A stretch of 64,000 bases of DNA from Nocardia cyriacigeorgica (GTDB lineage: Bacteria > Actinomycetota > Actinomycetes > Mycobacteriales > Mycobacteriaceae). Every line of letters starts with the position of its first letter. Position 1 is the first letter of the stretch. The notes under the pieces were generated by a model. That model saw only the letters and a list, made by a program, of their open reading frames with translations. It was not told where the DNA came from and did no database searches. Both the position numbers and the translations under genes were made by a program. The DNA lies in contig NZ_JAAGUY010000010.1 of the NCBI RefSeq assembly GCF_010868145.1, positions 86,212-150,211 of the forward strand, given 5' to 3'. Below are positions 60,937-64,000 of this stretch, piece after piece.

Positions 60937-62130
60937 TCAGAGAGCCGCGGCAACTCCGGCCGCCACATCCTCCCGGGTTGCGTGGGCGGCAATGCCTCGC
61001 TTGAGCCGAAGCAGGTCCTTTGGCGCGTTCACCGCTACCGCGCCAACCAGGACGCCGCGTGCGAGGAAGGCGACGGCCAGGCGGTCGGGTTCGTCGATCA
61101 TGACCAGTTCCTCGTCGCCGAGCGTGGGCAGGCCCGCGGTCTGTACCCGTGCACCGTGCACGCTGGTGCCGAAGGACGGGATCGCGGTATAGGGTGCGGC
61201 TGCCTCCGGCCCTGCGAGCAGGTTGCGTGCCGCGAGCGCGCCTTGCTCGTTCGCGTTCGCCCAGTGTTCGATGCGAATCAGTGCGCCGTCGTAGTGCCGG
61301 TGCGGCCAACGGACGAGGTCACCCGCGGCGACGATGGCCGATTCCCCGTGGGCGAAAAGGGAATCGGTGGTGACGACGCCGTCGTCGAGTTTCAGACCGC
61401 TGGTGCGCAGCCAGTCGGTGTTCGGCACCACGCCGGTGCCCGCCACGACCAGGTCGGTGTGGATCTGCCTGCCGTCGTCCAATCGGACCGCGGTGACCCG
61501 GGCGTCGCCATCGAACCCGGCGGCGCGGACGCCTGCCACGAGTTCCACGCCGTTGCGCTCATGGTGGTGTGCGAGCCATTGCGCGGCGTGGGCGCCCAAT
61601 GTCTCCCGCATCGGATACGGTCCGGCGTCCACCAGTGTCACCGGCAGCCCCTGTCGGCGGGCGGTGGAGGCCACTTCGCTGCCGATGAATCCACCGCCGA
61701 TCACGGTGAGATGGCGGGGACCGGCGGTCAATGCGGCGCGAAGTGCCAGTGCGTCCTCGACGGTACGCAGGCTGTGCACGCCAGGTGGCTGGTGCTCGAA
61801 TCGGCGGGCGCGTGCTCCGGTGGCGATCACGAGTCCGTCGTAGGGAACAGCCGAGCCGTCGTCGAGGACGACGACCCGCTCGTCCACCCGCAGATCCACT
61901 GCCCGTCGGCCACGCAACCAGTGACTGTCGAGGTCGTCCGCTCCGGGTAGTGCGATGTCGTCCTCTCCGTCGAGCACGCCTTTGGACAGCGGCGGGCGGT
62001 TGTACGGCAGGTGGGACTCCGCGCCGACCACCGTGACCTCACCAGCGAACGCTTCCGCGCGCAGAGTCTGTGCCGCGCGGAGTCCGGCCAGCGAGGCGCC
62101 GACGATGACGATTCGATTCAGCTTGCTCAT
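60937..62130 (-). CDS. FAD/NAD(P)-dependent ferredoxin reductase-like oxidoreductase
   Basis: 397 aa from the ATG at 62130; the frame is open to 62178 but that part overlaps operator-like sequence. FAD motif VIVGASLAGLRAAQTL, NAD(P) motif TVIGGGFIGSEVASTA and FAD C-terminal motif ESAIVAAGDLV, followed by the reductase C domain (APYTAIPSFGTSVHGARVQT). It resembles rubredoxin/ferredoxin reductases of the phthalate or putidaredoxin reductase type. No ferredoxin or oxygenase is adjacent; instead a copper chaperone is divergent, with CsoR-like palindromes between. No Shine-Dalgarno site is seen, so it may be leaderless. Confidence 0.85.
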   Translation of the reverse strand: MSKLNRIVIVGASLAGLRAAQTLRAEAFAGEVTVVGAESHLPYNRPPLSKGVLDGEDDIALPGADDLDSHWLRGRRAVDLRVDERVVVLDDGSAVPYDGLVIATGARARRFEHQPPGVHSLRTVEDALALRAALTAGPRHLTVIGGGFIGSEVASTARRQGLPVTLVDAGPYPMRETLGAHAAQWLAHHHERNGVELVAGVRAAGFDGDARVTAVRLDDGRQIHTDLVVAGTGVVPNTDWLRTSGLKLDDGVVTTDSLFAHGESAIVAAGDLVRWPHRHYDGALIRIEHWANANEQGALAARNLLAGPEAAAPYTAIPSFGTSVHGARVQTAGLPTLGDEELVMIDEPDRLAVAFLARGVLVGAVAVNAPKDLLRLKRGIAAHATREDVAAGVAAAL

Positions 62131-62142
62131 GGCGAGAGACAG

Positions 62143-62157
62143 TACCCCGGCGGGGTA
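62143..62157. promoter_or_regulatory. CsoR-like operator palindrome
   Basis: TACCCCGGCGGGGTA, a perfect 15-bp palindrome 13 bp upstream of the reductase start. It fits the TACCCC/GGGGTA half-sites of copper-responsive CsoR/RicR sites in actinobacteria. No csoR gene lies in the window. Confidence 0.6.
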
Positions 62158-62190
62158 TGCGATACGATGTGATCTCAATCATATGTACCT

Positions 62191-62207
62191 ATACGGGGTG
62201 GGGGTAT
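62191..62207. promoter_or_regulatory. Second CsoR-like site in the reductase/copZ intergenic region
   Basis: ATACGGGGTGGGGGTAT has outer ATAC/GTAT symmetry and a GGGGTA half-site, 65 bp upstream of copZ. It is less symmetric than the first site and may be a degenerate operator. Confidence 0.4.
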
Positions 62208-62271
62208 ATGGTCGTTCGGTGCGGCCGGATACCCGGACCGCGCAACAGCTGGAACACATGGAGGAAGCGAT

Positions 62272-62487
62272 ATGAGCAACAACGCCGTCATCAGCACCTA
62301 CACCGTCTCCGGTATGTCCTGTGGCAGCTGCGTCGGCAAGGTCCGGGCCGAGGTCGGCAAGCTCTCGGGCATCGAGAGCGTCGACATCGAACTCGCCACG
62401 GGCCGTATGACCGTCGCCGGCACCGTCACCGAAGCACTGATCCAGGACACAGTCGAGAACCTCGGCTACGAAATCGTCCGCGGCTGA
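62272..62487 (+). CDS. copZ: CopZ-like copper chaperone (HMA domain)
   Basis: 71 aa with GGAGGAAG upstream. One heavy-metal-associated ferredoxin-like domain with the metal loop MSCGSC (Cys17, Cys20), then KVRAEVGKLSGIESVDIELA and TEALIQDTVENLGYEI. Such proteins carry Cu(I) to P-type ATPases or to CsoR. No copper ATPase follows; an MFS gene does, 88 bp downstream. CsoR-like palindromes upstream support copper control. Confidence 0.85.
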   Translation: MSNNAVISTYTVSGMSCGSCVGKVRAEVGKLSGIESVDIELATGRMTVAGTVTEALIQDTVENLGYEIVRG

Positions 62488-62575
62488 TCCGCGGCACCCC
62501 GTCGGCCGGCCCATGCCGAGCCGACGGGGCAGCCGTGGCACCGTCCGCCGCGGCTCTACCGGAGGACCCTTTCCG

Positions 62576-63946
62576 ATGATCGCCTCACTGTTCGCCAACC
62601 GCGACTACCTGCGCCTGTTCACCGCCCAGGTGTCGGCGCTGTTCGGTACCGGACTCACCACAGTCGCCCTCGGCCTACTCGCCTACGAGCTTGCCGGAGC
62701 CGACGCCGCTGCCGTACTCGGCACCGCGCTCACCATCAAAATGCTGGTTTACGTCACCGTCGCACCGATCGTGGGCGCGTACGCCGACCGCTTCCCGCGT
62801 CGGCTCTTCCTCGTCGGACTGAATGGGATTCGTGGCGCGGTGGTGCTGGCGCTGCCCTTCATCGATCAGGTGTGGCAGATCTACGTGCTCATCGCGGTGC
62901 TGCAAACCGCATCCGCCGCGTACACGCCGACCTATCAGGCGGTGATTCCGGACATCCTGCCCGACGAGCGCGAATACACCCGTGCACTGTCGGCCGCCCA
63001 GCTGGCGGCGACGATGGAAACGCTGCTGAGCCCGATGCTGGCCGCCGCGGCACTGACCGTCATGAGCTTCAACTGGCTGTTCGTCGGTACCGCGATCGGA
63101 TTCGTGGTCTCGGCTGTGCTGGTGATCATGACTCGTATTCCGAATGCACGCTCGGCCGGTGACCGGGCGTTCGTCGAGCGCATCGCGGTGGGCATGCGCA
63201 TTTTCGCCGCCACGCCCCGGCTACGTGGATTGCTCGGCTTGAATCTGGTGGTCGCCGCGGCAGGCTCGGTCATCATGGTCAACACCGTCAACTACGTCCG
63301 TGACACCCTCGGTGGCACCCAGTCCGGTGTCGCGATGCTGCTGGCCGCCAACGGATTCGGGACCATGCTCGTGGCCCTGTCGTTGCCACGTGTGCTCGAC
63401 CGCATCGGCGCCCGGCCGATCATGCTGACCGGTGCTGCCATCCTGTTGACCGGTCTCGTCGCGGCCGTCGCGCTGTCGACCGCAACCTCCGGCGACTGGC
63501 GCTGGAGCGCCGCGATCGCGGTGTGGGCCACGGTCGGCGCGGGCACCGGAGCGATCCTCACCCCGACCGGACAGGTGCTGCGGCGCTCGTCGCGGCCGGG
63601 CGACCGACCCGCACTGTTCGCCGCTCAGTTCTCGCTGTCGCACCTGGCCTGGCTGGTCACCTACCCGATTGCCGGATGGCTGACCACCGCGGCCGGGTTC
63701 ACCATCACCTGGGTGGCGCTTGCCGTCCTCGCAGCAGCGGGAATTGCTGTGGCAGCGCGGATGTGGCCGGCCAACGACCCATCGGAGCTGACGCACCTGC
63801 ACGAGGTCGGCACCGTCGACCCGGATCTGCTGGTCGATGCTGTCCGGGTGAGCGATCGCCTCTACCAGCACACCCACACCTTCGTCATCGATGCCAACCA
63901 CCGGCGCTGGCCGACACCGGCGTCACGACAGCCGGCCCTCGTCTGA
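62576..63946 (+). CDS. MFS transporter with His-rich C-terminal tail
   Basis: 456 aa from the ATG at 62576 with GGAGGA nine bases upstream. Twelve helices of the MFS_3 (EntS-like) type: LFANRDYLRLFTAQVSALFG, PIVGAYADRFPRRLFLVG. After the last helix comes a ~60-residue soluble tail with clustered histidines: ELTHLHE, YQHTHTF, DANHRRW. The tail could bind a metal ion. It lies directly after copZ and probably in its operon, so a role in metal export is plausible but not proved. Positions 63947-64000 show nothing further. Confidence 0.85.
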   Translation: MIASLFANRDYLRLFTAQVSALFGTGLTTVALGLLAYELAGADAAAVLGTALTIKMLVYVTVAPIVGAYADRFPRRLFLVGLNGIRGAVVLALPFIDQVWQIYVLIAVLQTASAAYTPTYQAVIPDILPDEREYTRALSAAQLAATMETLLSPMLAAAALTVMSFNWLFVGTAIGFVVSAVLVIMTRIPNARSAGDRAFVERIAVGMRIFAATPRLRGLLGLNLVVAAAGSVIMVNTVNYVRDTLGGTQSGVAMLLAANGFGTMLVALSLPRVLDRIGARPIMLTGAAILLTGLVAAVALSTATSGDWRWSAAIAVWATVGAGTGAILTPTGQVLRRSSRPGDRPALFAAQFSLSHLAWLVTYPIAGWLTTAAGFTITWVALAVLAAAGIAVAARMWPANDPSELTHLHEVGTVDPDLLVDAVRVSDRLYQHTHTFVIDANHRRWPTPASRQPALV

Positions 63947-64000
63947 GGACCCGATCCCGGGCGATTTCTGGATCCGGCCCGCCGCGCGACCCTCGCGCGG

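Noticed and set aside
1..64000. CRISPR arrays, prophage genes or complete insertion sequences
   Set aside because: No regularly spaced repeats, cas genes, phage structural genes or transposase were found.

Overview
The window is a 64 kb piece of a high-GC actinobacterial chromosome, most likely Nocardia or a close Nocardiaceae relative. The evidence is strong GC bias, frequent GTG starts, short ATGA/GTGA overlaps, many TetR, AraC and PucR regulators, secretory lipases, a crcB-crcB-pgm block like that beside pgmA in Mycobacterium tuberculosis, and an operon resembling mycobacterial mymA. Species assignment is inference.

Layout. 0.1-5.7 kb: a lipoprotein of the serine beta-lactamase fold with degenerate catalytic motifs, small membrane proteins, and a lipase divergent from a PucR regulator whose 3' end is followed by a decayed tandem copy of itself. 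5.8-9.9 kb: one operon-like run encoding an ECF sigma factor, a zinc anti-sigma/Asp23 fusion, several Asp23/Gls24 proteins and their membrane anchors. 10-14.5 kb: a sirtuin, two paralogous AraC regulators flanking a cupin gene, and a freestanding protein resembling the archaeal ThrRS editing domain. 14.4-24.6 kb: a sugar-lactone oxidase, a TetR/efflux pair with twin operators, a secreted lipase, the fluoride channel pair, phosphoglucomutase, an MFS transporter, a DsbA-like protein and tRNA-Ala(GGC).

25-30 kb: an ECF41 sigma factor and a double-DoxX gene that share the same promoter pattern, a VOC remnant, a second DoxX gene, a DUF6326-like gene and a NarL-type two-component system. 30-33.5 kb: a PucR regulator divergent from a DadA-like oxidase. 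33.5-41.4 kb: a five-gene operon (FMO/Baeyer-Villiger-type monooxygenase, esterase, zinc alcohol dehydrogenase, acyl-CoA ligase, amidohydrolase) divergent from a TetR gene.

41.4-55.6 kb is the most interesting part. It holds a CMD-family gene, an ABC importer of the SsuABC/TauABC class, two paralogous AraC regulators, a quinone oxidoreductase-like enzyme, a TauD-type dioxygenase, a BKACE enzyme (beta-keto acid cleavage giving acetoacetate), an MFS transporter, an alpha/beta hydrolase, both subunits of a 3-oxoacid CoA-transferase and an acyl-CoA ligase. Together they read as an import-oxidise-cleave-activate pathway for an unidentified small organic acid. Two promoters in this region carry the same 66-bp element at identical spacing, probably the binding site of the local AraC protein.

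55.6-64 kb: a Nocardia-type secreted protein, a YeiH-type exporter, a DUF35 protein, a large NB-ARC/LuxR regulator, and a probable copper-response locus (ferredoxin-reductase-like enzyme, CopZ-like chaperone, MFS transporter with a His-rich tail) with CsoR-like palindromes. I saw no CRISPR array, prophage or complete insertion sequence.
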